Part shown: positions 37,201-44,253 of the stretch, one piece after another | Position numbering within the stretch: the stretch's first letter is position 1 | Layout of the letters: the number at the start of each line of letters is the position of its first letter | The notes under the pieces: model-generated | The model's input: only the letters and a program-made list of their open reading frames with translations | The model's database searches: none | Told to the model about the DNA's origin: nothing | From: Bacteriovorax sp. BSW11_IV | GTDB lineage: Bacteria; Bdellovibrionota; Bacteriovoracia; Bacteriovoracales; Bacteriovoracaceae | Length of the DNA: 64,000 bases | Direction of reading: 5' to 3' | Assembly (NCBI RefSeq): GCF_000447755.1 | Contig: NZ_AUNE01000058.1 | Span: forward strand, 1 to 64,000 | Program-made: the position numbers and the translations under genes

Positions 37201-37292
37201 AAGACACAAGAGGGCGTTTTATGCTCGATATCTTGAGTCAGTACAGTATTATTAAATTTTTAAAGTCAAAGAATTTCATCTATGGAAACTAA
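34227..37292 (+). CDS. Large envelope protein: periplasmic coil, multi-helix membrane part and cytosolic P-loop NTPase
   Basis: I do not recognise this 1021-residue protein as a whole. It has a signal peptide (MKRIFIVLLYLIPFISFA), a ~370-residue, mostly helical and coiled-coil, Lys/Glu-rich region, then about six membrane helices between residues ~400 and ~632, and a C-terminal cytosolic NTPase domain. Walker A is LYGDKGVGKTTL (about 711-721), Walker B is VVFLDEVQNVF (about 785-795), and CFSFNRYSW may be sensor 1. A winged-helix-like end follows. The periplasmic-coil-plus-helices layout resembles the front part of MscK/KefA channels. The last 11 bases overlap an MscS channel gene, so the two products probably work together, perhaps as an NTPase-controlled channel. 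Confidence 0.7.
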   Translation: MKRIFIVLLYLIPFISFANSTCPVKSKLIDQYETKKDFYSKSIEGIDQILSGNFTTQMPLTTIFGPEIAGEDVQTLITTYKKQVEDISHVPDELEYLANCLREVKEDTKYIELINSWRRLYLKKIELLEKNSNLDSLLKKTMANAQALPEFADKISREKEQDEKLKQEITEKISDTQAQMVATEDQNLKDIKAAIVELEKVKVQILNINLAQAKILEDELRFYKDKSLVVGRVSGEIDKIKGVALEDTFFEVTTIWEDVVKKGFHLFSKQLKSLNFPEMPSRSNFAESSDEAKKEIENINRVVLEIENLKEKTLASISLKSDQELQMHYNLLFQVSSTRQALYERLGKSFIFEKVFTMRFWQDLKYELLSVPYKIVSFLYSRVIYVKDALSLGKKGVRRLIFDGLGFVVFLLGLYVISLGVNYSEHKIDKVKSALLISEKFRSTGRLFSIWWQRLRPAYRLLLWLYITYLIENHYYFTHIEDLRFIIPFVQVFIVYSIFKIAIVGFLSSIAILEIRNIHAFRIKAYHSANSLGKIFLYYFISLILLEESLGKVYVYSIISLMAFGLTLYRVSILATDWHDTILRFLEKKVSTKVYTLIEMIEKKCPPWMASFVLLIISVIVMLFNVFISLTENLEVSKKLSAKLFRRQLENIEVATVEVGRDKLPQDYLDIFTIRSLEESDLLIAPDPQLSQGICDEINEWLGERAEEHSLVLYGDKGVGKTTLMKYVMSTYEDNNDVNVIYHKVPAKLATRDGLRNYIKELLGFKEEERFDILSIDNRLEKKTVVFLDEVQNVFLSRSGGFEAYNELINLVNLGTKNIFWCFSFNRYSWIYLDRAFGRNQFFRNVFALSGWSDERIKELIMKRHNKTDYKLSFDFLISATNGSEEIDSYASIESRFFKLLWELSNGNPRCAISLWVSALRKRGEKSFVVNVPKLYDGDELMGLSDDTLFVLAEVLKHENLSAKEITLTTYLPIGLVRNAIKVASEGGLLYKDTRGRFMLDILSQYSIIKFLKSKNFIYGN

Positions 37293-38109
37293 TTCAGAAA
37301 AAAGCGTTCTCTATGTTTTAGACATTTTGAAGATTGATAAAATCATCATGTTTGCATTGGCCATTTTTGCCATTGTGCTCTTTGTGAGACTACTCAACCA
37401 CTGGTCTATATATGTGCAGAAGAAGTTTTCATCTAAGAGATTAATGATCTTACAAGTTACAACTATCATCTCATTCATTGCATATCTTTTTGGCTCAGTT
37501 GGTTTTTTCTATATAATATTTGAGCCCACAAAAGAAATTATGGTGGCAGTTGGTGGTACTGCGGCCGTAGCTTTCGGTTTTGCTCTAAAGGATCTCGTTG
37601 GTTCTGTTATTGCTGGTTTCATTTTATTATTTGATCGTCCATTTCAAGTGGGAGATCGTGTTGAATTTGATAGCTATTACGGTGAAATTAAGAGTATTGG
37701 CCTACGAACAGTTCGTTTACAGACCTTAGATGATAATCAGATTACAATTCCAAATTTAAAATTTTTATCTGACTGTGTATCAAGTGGAAATACTGGTGCC
37801 CTAGATATGATGATTGTTAGCACTTTTTATGTTTCCATTTTTGAAGACTTATCAAAGGTCAAAGACATCCTCTATGAAGTCGTTATCACAAGTCGATTCG
37901 CTTATCTCGAAAAGAATGTTTCTATTGCGTTTGAAGAGATCGCCATTTCAAATACTTTTGCCATCAAAGTTGGGGTAAAGGCCTATGTTTTAGATGTAAA
38001 ATATGAAAAGGCCTTCCAAAGTGATGTGGTTTCCCGTGGTAATTTGGAGCTCAATAATCATGGCATAAAAAGGCCAATATTGCCTCAAGTTCAAGGCGAG
38101 AGCGTATAA
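37282..38109 (+). CDS. MscS-family mechanosensitive ion channel
   Basis: The 275-residue protein has about three membrane helices and the MscS pore and beta-domain signature: VGGTAAVAFGFALKDLVGS (pore helix TM3, Gly/Ala-rich), ILLFDRPFQVGDRVEF, then GEIKSIGLRTVRLQTLDD and ITIPNLKFL. MscS forms a heptamer that opens under membrane tension and releases solutes. There is no long N-terminal periplasmic domain; that part seems to be supplied by the preceding gene. Its ATG lies inside the upstream gene (overlap 37282-37292). Confidence 0.93.
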   Translation: METNSEKSVLYVLDILKIDKIIMFALAIFAIVLFVRLLNHWSIYVQKKFSSKRLMILQVTTIISFIAYLFGSVGFFYIIFEPTKEIMVAVGGTAAVAFGFALKDLVGSVIAGFILLFDRPFQVGDRVEFDSYYGEIKSIGLRTVRLQTLDDNQITIPNLKFLSDCVSSGNTGALDMMIVSTFYVSIFEDLSKVKDILYEVVITSRFAYLEKNVSIAFEEIAISNTFAIKVGVKAYVLDVKYEKAFQSDVVSRGNLELNNHGIKRPILPQVQGESV

Positions 38110-38289
38110 ATTAGATTTCCTAATAATTGCTCTGCTAGAAACCAATTGATTAGGATACTACTATCTAGATTTCTTGATGAAGATGTAAAAAAGTATATGA
38201 GGTTTTACTCTTTTTGTTTTTAAGCATAAATTGGCTTATTATTTTAAGTTATCAAATGGCCATTTTTATAAATGAGATAAGAAGGGAAG
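38110..38289 (+). other. Gap between mscS-type gene and histidine kinase
   Basis: This 180-base AT-rich stretch contains an imperfect inverted repeat (CCTAATAATTG at 38119-38129 against CAATTGATTAGG at 38143-38154) without a T-run. It probably holds the kinase promoter. No small gene or RNA is evident. Confidence 0.3.
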
Positions 38290-39630
38290 ATGAATATTAA
38301 CCTCAATTTAGTAGGTGAATTCAAAGATAAGGTTAGTGAATCTTATTTCCAGAATGAACTCTGGAAGAAGAATAAGCACTATACTTTTCTTTCTTACTTC
38401 CTATGCTGCCTCTTCTTTCTTTTCGCAGGGATTCTAGGCGATTATCAGCGCCCCTTTTACTTTGGTAGTGCCAACGATCTTTCTGTCATCAGAATTGTAT
38501 TACTTGTTTTTTCGATAGTGTTCTTCATTGTTGAACGCAATAGTGTCACTCGCCCAAAGTTTCTTGAGTGGTGGTTAGGCACAATGAAGATAACTTCAAC
38601 TCTTGTTATTCTTATTTTAACGATTTGGACTAAGGGGACAAGCTTAACTCTTCTTCCAGGAATTATGATGATGGTCGGTTCATTTTTTATGATTCTACCC
38701 GGTCGTATTCATTCAACAGTTTTTTGCGCCATCATTTTATTTTTAACATTTACCTTTTTCCAAGAACCAACGGCAACTTTTGGATTTCAACTGCATCGCT
38801 ATATGATTTTCATGCTTTTTGCGATTGAAGTTCTATTATTGTTTTTCAAAATTAAATCAGACTCTTTATTGCGTCGTGAATTTATGACAAATCTCAATTT
38901 AGAAGAAGTCAATTTGGCCAAGGATAAAATTCTTGCGACTCTTGCTCACGATATTCGCAATCCTCTTTCAATCATTCAAATGCGCTCTGAGAGGTCATTA
39001 AAACGTGCAAATAATATTAATGATGAAATGATCATTAAGGACCAAAACTCAATTATGGTTTCTATTCGCAATATCGATTCGCTCATTAAAGAGCTTCTTG
39101 ATTGGGCCTTAACTGAATTAACACATGGTAGTTTGGTATTAAAAAGTGCCTCAGTGAAATCGACCATCAAACATGCCATCGACTTTTTAGATGAAAGCAT
39201 TATGGATAAAGGAATCGTTTTAAAGTTTGATGCTGAAGATTGTGTTTTCGAACATGATCCAAAAATGCTTGCGACTTGTGTGCGCAATATTGTTTCAAAT
39301 GCGATTAAATTTTCTCCCTCAAAAAGTTGTATAAGTGTGCGTGGTATGGCCAAAGATTCGGCCCGCTATATAATTGAGATTCAAGATGAAGGTAACGGCA
39401 TCTCTCATGAAGTTATGGAAAAGATTCTTTCTGGTTCATTAACTATTTCTCAAAAAGGTGAACGTGGTGAAAAAGGGGTGGGTTTAGGCCTAAAGTTGGT
39501 CCTAAATGTCATCAAAAGGCATCGTGGGAAGATGGAAATTGAGTCTGAAAGGGGGAAGGGGACGACCTTTCGACTTGTCCTGCCTTTAGAGAACCTTCGT
39601 AAAAACATAGGGTTATCGGAAATAGTATAA
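38290..39630 (+). CDS. Membrane-bound sensor histidine kinase
   Basis: The 446-residue kinase has about six membrane helices in residues ~35-195 with almost no periplasmic loop, so it probably senses a membrane or intramembrane signal. The HisKA domain follows with phospho-acceptor His220 (LAHDIRNPLSIIQM), then the HATPase domain: N box NIVSNAIKFSP (about 334), G1 DEGNGIS, and G2 KGVGLGLKLV. No response-regulator gene is adjacent; the stand-alone receiver at 28726 is a possible but unproven partner. It sits downstream of the NTPase/MscS pair but 180 bases away. Confidence 0.9.
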   Translation: MNINLNLVGEFKDKVSESYFQNELWKKNKHYTFLSYFLCCLFFLFAGILGDYQRPFYFGSANDLSVIRIVLLVFSIVFFIVERNSVTRPKFLEWWLGTMKITSTLVILILTIWTKGTSLTLLPGIMMMVGSFFMILPGRIHSTVFCAIILFLTFTFFQEPTATFGFQLHRYMIFMLFAIEVLLLFFKIKSDSLLRREFMTNLNLEEVNLAKDKILATLAHDIRNPLSIIQMRSERSLKRANNINDEMIIKDQNSIMVSIRNIDSLIKELLDWALTELTHGSLVLKSASVKSTIKHAIDFLDESIMDKGIVLKFDAEDCVFEHDPKMLATCVRNIVSNAIKFSPSKSCISVRGMAKDSARYIIEIQDEGNGISHEVMEKILSGSLTISQKGERGEKGVGLGLKLVLNVIKRHRGKMEIESERGKGTTFRLVLPLENLRKNIGLSEIV

Positions 39631-39839
39631 AAAAATATTTTTTTTACGATGAAATATCCTCTACCCGCATCAAATAGATTATGATACTTAAGTATTGTTT
39701 CTTTTTCTGTGAGGCGAAAAGGTCATACCGACCTGAAAATTTAAGTAACTAATCTAATAAAAATTCCATTACATTTTTTATATAAACTTTTTCCCTATTG
39801 GGAAAAGATAAATAACGAGTTTGTTTTTAAGGAGCAACA
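39631..39839 (+). promoter_or_regulatory. Long structured 5' region of the RRM gene
   Basis: This 209-base region before the RRM gene holds two short hairpins: AGGTC-N5-GACCT at 39720-39734, and CTTTTTCCC-TATT-GGGAAAAG with a bulged T at 39787-39807. The ribosome-binding site AAGGAG follows at 39831-39836. A long leader of this kind could mediate temperature or self-regulation. It matches no riboswitch I know. Confidence 0.35.
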
Positions 39840-40142
39840 ATGAGCGCAAAAATTTATGTAGGTAACCTTTCTTATTCAGTTGACGATGCACAACTTACTG
39901 AGTTGTTCTCTCAATTCGGGACTGTAAAGTCTGCAAAGGTTATCAAAGATCGTGAAACTGGTCGCGCCAAAGGTTTCGCGTTTGTAGAAATGTCTTCTGC
40001 TGATGAAGCACAAGAAGCTATTTCTGAACTAGATGGTAAAGAGTCTTTCGGTCGCAATCTTAAAGTTAATGAAGCTAAAGATGACGATCGTCCAAAAAGA
40101 TCTTTCAACGGTCCAAAAAGAAATTTTTCTGAAAGAAGATAA
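39840..40142 (+). CDS. RRM-type RNA-binding protein
   Basis: The 100-residue protein is a single RNA-recognition motif: RNP2 IYVGNLSY at residue 5, RNP1 KGFAFVEM around residue 43, followed by a short basic tail (RPKRSFNGPKRNFSERR). Such glycine-poor single-RRM proteins occur in cyanobacteria and some proteobacteria and are often induced by cold. It has a strong AAGGAG site, a long leader and a clear terminator, which point to a monocistronic, well-expressed mRNA. Confidence 0.95.
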   Translation: MSAKIYVGNLSYSVDDAQLTELFSQFGTVKSAKVIKDRETGRAKGFAFVEMSSADEAQEAISELDGKESFGRNLKVNEAKDDDRPKRSFNGPKRNFSERR

Positions 40143-40151
40143 TATCTAAGA

Positions 40152-40177
40152 GGGTCGGCCAGTCCGGCCCTTTTTTT
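40152..40177 (+). terminator. Rho-independent terminator of the RRM gene
   Basis: A GC-rich seven-base stem (GGGTCGG pairing with CCGGCCC, one G-U pair, five-base loop) is followed by seven T residues, ten bases after the stop codon. Confidence 0.9.
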
Positions 40178-40266
40178 AATGATAGCTTAAATCTATCATT
40201 TCGTTTCAAAAGTAATAATATCTATAAATCGAATCTTAGTTCACAATAAGTCCAGTGGAGGATTTT

Positions 40267-40974
40267 ATGAAGACAACAAGATTTGATTCAAACTCAAGAG
40301 GTCACGCCAATCACGGTTGGTTAGAGGCCAGACATACCTTTAGCTTCGCAAACTATTACAACCCTAAGAGAATGGGCTTTGGTGCCCTGAGAGTTCTCAA
40401 TGACGATATTATAGCTCCTAAAATGGGTTTTGGGCTTCACCCCCACAGCAATATGGAGATCATTTCAATTCCTTTGGCCGGCTCTCTTGCACACGCCGAT
40501 AGTATGGGTCACGAGAAAGTTATCCGTAAAGGTGAGGTTCAAGTTATGTCTGCGGGAACAGGAATAGTTCACAGTGAGTACAACCACTCACATCAAGAAA
40601 ATGTCAATTTATTGCAAATTTGGGTTCTGCCTAGAGACATAAATGTTGAGCCCCGTTATGATCAAAGGGAGTTTTCTTTAGAGCAAAGAAAGAACAAATG
40701 GCAACTTGTTGTTTCGCCAGATGGCCGTGACAACAGTTTGATGGTTCACCAAGATACTTTCTTTTCTTTAACAGAATTAGATGCTCAAACTGAAATCAAT
40801 TACAGTTCACCCGTTTCTGGGCTTGGAACTTATGTTTTTGTAATTAGTGGTAATATTGAACTTCTTGGGGAAGAACTCGACAATAGAGATGCTTTATCGA
40901 TTGAAGGGACCCAAGAACTAAAAATAAAAGCAAATGAAAAAAGTGAAATTCTAATTATAAATGTACCTATTTAA
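40267..40974 (+). CDS. Pirin-family bicupin protein
   Basis: Pirins are iron-binding bicupin proteins; bacterial members include quercetin 2,3-dioxygenases and regulators. The 235-residue product has RGHANHGWLEARHTFSFANY at its start, metal ligands in GFGLHPHSNMEI, and GTGIVHSEYNHS with the second His and the Glu, followed by LQIWVLP. I use the ATG at 40267, since GTGGAGG lies five bases upstream; the in-frame GTG at 40255 is part of that site. The YceI gene starts 10 bases after its stop, so they form an operon. Confidence 0.92.
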   Translation: MKTTRFDSNSRGHANHGWLEARHTFSFANYYNPKRMGFGALRVLNDDIIAPKMGFGLHPHSNMEIISIPLAGSLAHADSMGHEKVIRKGEVQVMSAGTGIVHSEYNHSHQENVNLLQIWVLPRDINVEPRYDQREFSLEQRKNKWQLVVSPDGRDNSLMVHQDTFFSLTELDAQTEINYSSPVSGLGTYVFVISGNIELLGEELDNRDALSIEGTQELKIKANEKSEILIINVPI

Positions 40975-40984
40975 GGAGATTAAA

Positions 40985-41521
40985 ATGAAAAGGTTATTTG
41001 TATTAATTGCAGCGATGGCTTCTCTTACAGCATTTGGTGCTGATGTTGATGTAAAAAACAGTGTTTTCCAATGGACAGGAAAAAAAGTAACTGGACAACA
41101 TACGGGAAAAATCTTTCTTAAAAGCGGAAGTGTTGAAGTTGAAAAAGAAAAGTTAACAGGCGGATCATTTGTTATTGATGTAAATACAGTAACTGTTGAA
41201 GACCTATCTGGTGAATGGAAAGATAAATTTCTTACTCACATGAAAAGCCCGGACTTTTTTACTGTAGATAAATTTCCTGAAGCAAAACTTGTTATCAAGT
41301 CTGTGAAAGGAAATGATGTTACTGCTGATTTAACAATCAAAGGGAAAACAAACCCAGTTAACTTCAAATACAAAAAAGATGGAAATGCATTTTCTGGAAC
41401 TCTCGTTTTTGATAGAACAAAATTTGATATGGTTTACGGTTCGGGAGACTTCTTCAAAGGTCTTGGCGATAAGATGATCTATAATGATGTTTCACTTGAA
41501 TTTAAAGTCGTAACAAAATAA
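40985..41521 (+). CDS. YceI-family secreted lipid-binding protein
   Basis: A 178-residue periplasmic YceI protein: signal peptide (MKRLFVLIAAMASLTAFG), then VDVKNSVFQWTGKKVTGQHTG, GGSFVIDVNTVTVEDL, FFTVDKFPEAKLVIKSV and a closing VSLEFKVVT strand. The family fold is a lipocalin-like barrel that holds an isoprenoid or similar ligand. AAGGAG lies seven bases before the ATG at 40985; an in-frame ATG at 40961 lies within the pirin gene. It is shorter than the anchored YceI protein at 19782. Confidence 0.92.
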   Translation: MKRLFVLIAAMASLTAFGADVDVKNSVFQWTGKKVTGQHTGKIFLKSGSVEVEKEKLTGGSFVIDVNTVTVEDLSGEWKDKFLTHMKSPDFFTVDKFPEAKLVIKSVKGNDVTADLTIKGKTNPVNFKYKKDGNAFSGTLVFDRTKFDMVYGSGDFFKGLGDKMIYNDVSLEFKVVTK

Positions 41522-41527
41522 ATAAGG

Positions 41528-41551
41528 AAGGCCACTTTTGTGGCCTTTTTT
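41528..41551 (+). terminator. Terminator of the pirin-YceI operon
   Basis: AAGGCCAC, loop TTTT, GTGGCCTT gives an eight-base stem followed by a T-run, seven bases after the YceI stop. In reverse it may weakly serve the convergent LysR gene. Confidence 0.85.
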
Positions 41552-41552
41552 A

Positions 41553-42440
41553 TTAATCAAATACATATTTCTTTTCTTCTAAATATTCTAAAAATGCTCT
41601 AGTTTTCGATGAAAGAAACTCTCTAGAAGGATAAATTGCATATAGGGGAACATCTCCCGCTTGCCAGTCTGTCATAACTTTATTCAAAGGCCCATTTTTG
41701 AAATCAGATTGAAACATAAAGTTTGGTAGCAAACCAATGCCAACTCCATTAATAATTGCATTACGAATGATCAGAAGATTGTTTGCCCCAAGACGCGGAT
41801 TTTTTATCAAGAGCTGACATTCTTCTTCTCCATTTTTTAATTTCACATCTTTAGCGTGGAGACTCATATTAGTTACCCATGGCAGAGACTCTAATTCTTT
41901 GGGGTGCTTCATTTGTTTTATTTTTTTAGCGAAATCGTTATTGGCAACAATTGAAAATTTACCAAGGCCAACTTGTTTACAGATAAGATTTGAGTTTTGA
42001 ATTTTCCCTGGCCTTAGGGCCAAATCAAACCTTTCTTTAACGATATCTTTTTTAATCGTAGAGATGTCTAAGTCAATTTGGATGTCGGGATATTTTTTGA
42101 GAAAGCCTGGGATGATTTCAAATGAAACAAATTGTCCTAATGCAATGGCGGTCGTAATTCTAAGTCTTCCTTGGGGTGCACTGTTTAGTGATTGCACCGC
42201 CATCTTTGCATCATTGAGACCATCCATTAAATTATGTGTTCTTTCGTAAAAAGCTCGACCCTCTTCGGTCAAAGAAAGTGAACGGGTGGTTCTGTTAAGG
42301 AGCTTAACTTCGAGAGCTTTTTCGAGATTGGCGATGCGACGACTGACAAGAGACTTTTGTAATCTCAATGATTCAGCTGCTTTAGTAAAGCTTCCATACT
42401 CAAGGAGCTTCACAAATAAATAAACATCATTCAAGTCCAT
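41553..42440 (-). CDS. LysR-family transcriptional regulator
   Basis: The 295-residue regulator has an N-terminal winged helix-turn-helix (MDLNDVYLFVKLLEYGSF, AAESLRLQKSLVSRRIANLEKAL) and a C-terminal periplasmic-binding-like effector domain (LRITTAIALGQFVSFEIIPGF onward). I start at the ATG at 42440, which has GGAGG four bases upstream and the usual LysR start pattern; an ATG at 42452 is possible but lies on the edge of a palindrome. It is divergent from a MATE exporter and convergent with the pirin-YceI operon, and it may control either. Confidence 0.92.
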   Translation of the reverse strand: MDLNDVYLFVKLLEYGSFTKAAESLRLQKSLVSRRIANLEKALEVKLLNRTTRSLSLTEEGRAFYERTHNLMDGLNDAKMAVQSLNSAPQGRLRITTAIALGQFVSFEIIPGFLKKYPDIQIDLDISTIKKDIVKERFDLALRPGKIQNSNLICKQVGLGKFSIVANNDFAKKIKQMKHPKELESLPWVTNMSLHAKDVKLKNGEEECQLLIKNPRLGANNLLIIRNAIINGVGIGLLPNFMFQSDFKNGPLNKVMTDWQAGDVPLYAIYPSREFLSSKTRAFLEYLEEKKYVFD

Positions 42441-42450
42441 AGACCCTCCC

Positions 42451-42472
42451 ATTGTCCTAATTATAGGACAAT
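42451..42472. promoter_or_regulatory. Perfect palindromic operator candidate between LysR and MATE genes
   Basis: ATTGTCCTA - ATTA - TAGGACAAT is a perfect nine-base inverted repeat in the divergent gap, just upstream of the LysR start. Position and size fit a binding site for the LysR protein, although it lacks the classic T-N11-A core. Confidence 0.5.
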
Positions 42473-42544
42473 GAGTTTTATTTTAAAGCATTTATTTCAG
42501 TATCTGAAACTAATATACTAGTAATGTTGCTATGGAGGCCTACC

Positions 42545-43882
42545 TTGAAAGCTAAACTCACTACAGGCAATGAAGTGAAACATCTTTTGAATCTCTCTCT
42601 ACCCATGATGGTAGGCATCCTCGCAATATTCGGGTTTAACCTGGTTGATACGTATTTTGTCGGTCAGCTTGGTAGCACTGAGCTGGCCGCCATCTCTTTT
42701 ACCTTTCCAGTCGTATCCATTTTAGGAAGTATCGCTTTTGGCCTAGGCCTTGGTGTTACAAGTCTTATTTCCCGTGCAATTGGCAGGGGGGATCACGAGT
42801 ATGTAAAAGAGATTGCAACAGATGGATTGTCCCTCGCTTTTTTAACGATTACAGTTGTCAGCGTAATTTGTTACTTCAACATTGATCCTATTTTTAGACT
42901 TCTCGGTGCTAGTGATGAGCTTCTTCCCTATATTCGCGACTACATGGAAATTTGGTTTTTCACGATGCTCTTTGTTGTCGTACCAATGGTAGGCAATGGG
43001 GCCATTAGAGCAACAGGAAATACAAAATTTCCCGCTATCATTATGATCGCTGCTGGAGTGATTAACTTTATTCTCGATCCGATTATGATTTTTGGACTTT
43101 ATGGAATGCCGAGAATGGAGTTGCAAGGGGCCGCTCTTGCGACTGTGATTTCACGCTTTTTTTCTATGTGTGCAGCTATTTTCTTTTTGCACTATAAACT
43201 CAAGATGTTAACGAATCCGTTTCGTCAATTCTCTAGTGTTCTTAAAAACTGGCGCGCCATTTTAGACCTTGGGATTCCAGGGGCCCTAAATAATGCTATT
43301 ATTCCGCTTTCGCTTGGATTTATCACAAGACTTGTATCGGCCCATGGTAATGACGCCGTGGCAGGTTTTGGTGTGGCCACACGAATTGAATCTTTCATTA
43401 TGATTTGTATTATTGGGGTGGCAGCGAGTTTGTCTCCCTTTATTGGCCAAAATTGGGGAGCAAGAGAATTTGCTCGTATTGAAAAGGCCATGCTGACTTC
43501 AAATATTTTTGCTTTCTTGTGGTCTATATTTGCTTTTGGTGTTTTCTATATTTTCTCAGGTCCGATTGTGGCCGCTTTCTCTCAAAGTGCGGCCGTTCAA
43601 AATGTGGCGAAGTTTTATTTAGAAATTATGATTTTGACCTTCATTTTTGCAGGCATCATGCTCAATATAAATTCTTCATTTAATGCGATTGGTCGACCAA
43701 AGGTTTCACTAGTTCTGACCCTTGTAAGGATTGGAATTCTTTATGTGCCTCTGGCCTATATCCTAGACAGCTTTTTCAGTGAGAAGGGGATTTTTGTTGC
43801 TGGGGCCCTAGCAAATGTCCTTGTTGGTCTAGGGGCCATGGTTGTTTATAAGAATAAATTTTTTAACAGTAGGACTTTGTAG
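42545..43882 (+). CDS. MATE-family multidrug/Na+ antiporter
   Basis: MATE transporters export cationic drugs or metabolites using Na+ or H+. The 445-residue protein has 12 predicted helices in two bundles, with NLVDTYFVGQLGSTELAAIS in the first and GFGVATRIESFIM in the second, typical of the NorM/DinF-like branch. I start at the TTG at 42545, which has GGAGG six bases upstream; the in-frame ATG at 42524 has no ribosome-binding site. It is divergent from the LysR gene, with a palindrome between them. Confidence 0.9.
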   Translation: MKAKLTTGNEVKHLLNLSLPMMVGILAIFGFNLVDTYFVGQLGSTELAAISFTFPVVSILGSIAFGLGLGVTSLISRAIGRGDHEYVKEIATDGLSLAFLTITVVSVICYFNIDPIFRLLGASDELLPYIRDYMEIWFFTMLFVVVPMVGNGAIRATGNTKFPAIIMIAAGVINFILDPIMIFGLYGMPRMELQGAALATVISRFFSMCAAIFFLHYKLKMLTNPFRQFSSVLKNWRAILDLGIPGALNNAIIPLSLGFITRLVSAHGNDAVAGFGVATRIESFIMICIIGVAASLSPFIGQNWGAREFARIEKAMLTSNIFAFLWSIFAFGVFYIFSGPIVAAFSQSAAVQNVAKFYLEIMILTFIFAGIMLNINSSFNAIGRPKVSLVLTLVRIGILYVPLAYILDSFFSEKGIFVAGALANVLVGLGAMVVYKNKFFNSRTL

Positions 43883-43942
43883 TTTCCCAATCCCTTGAAA
43901 TTTGCTATCAGTGTTTAAATTTCTTTTATGGAAGGAGCATTG

Positions 43943-44149
43943 ATGAAAGATTTTAGTGATTTAAGCGAATGGAGCCCAAAGAGATTGAGAACTCTTCGCA
44001 ACAATCTAAATAACAGAATTGAAACGTTTAAGAATAATCCAAATAACCCAAAAGCACTTCAACCAAGTCACGCGCTTTATGGTATGGAAGAAGGCGAGTG
44101 CCAAGAGCTTCTTAAAAAAGTAAGAGAATTACTTCTTAAATTAAAATAA
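43943..44149 (+). CDS. Small conserved-looking protein, function unknown
   Basis: The 68-residue protein (MKDFSDLSEWSPKRLRTL at its start) is basic and helical, with an Asn-rich middle (NNLNNRIETFKNNPNNPK) and a C-terminal helix. GAAGGAG lies five bases before the ATG at 43943, and a clear terminator follows the stop, so it is very likely a real gene. No family is recognised. It may bind nucleic acid or a protein partner, but nothing in the sequence proves it. Confidence 0.65.
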   Translation: MKDFSDLSEWSPKRLRTLRNNLNNRIETFKNNPNNPKALQPSHALYGMEEGECQELLKKVRELLLKLK

Positions 44150-44172
44150 GGTCCAAAGTTGGACCTTTTCTA
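44148..44172 (+). terminator. Terminator of the small 68-residue protein gene
   Basis: AAGGTCCA, short loop, TGGACCTT and then TTTC; the stem starts on the last base of the stop codon region. Confidence 0.75.
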
Positions 44173-44253
44173 TACTCTCGATTCAATTGTTCTAAAAATG
44201 TTCTCATTATTCACATTTTCATTATAATAAAAGGGATAGACTAAGGAGTCCCA

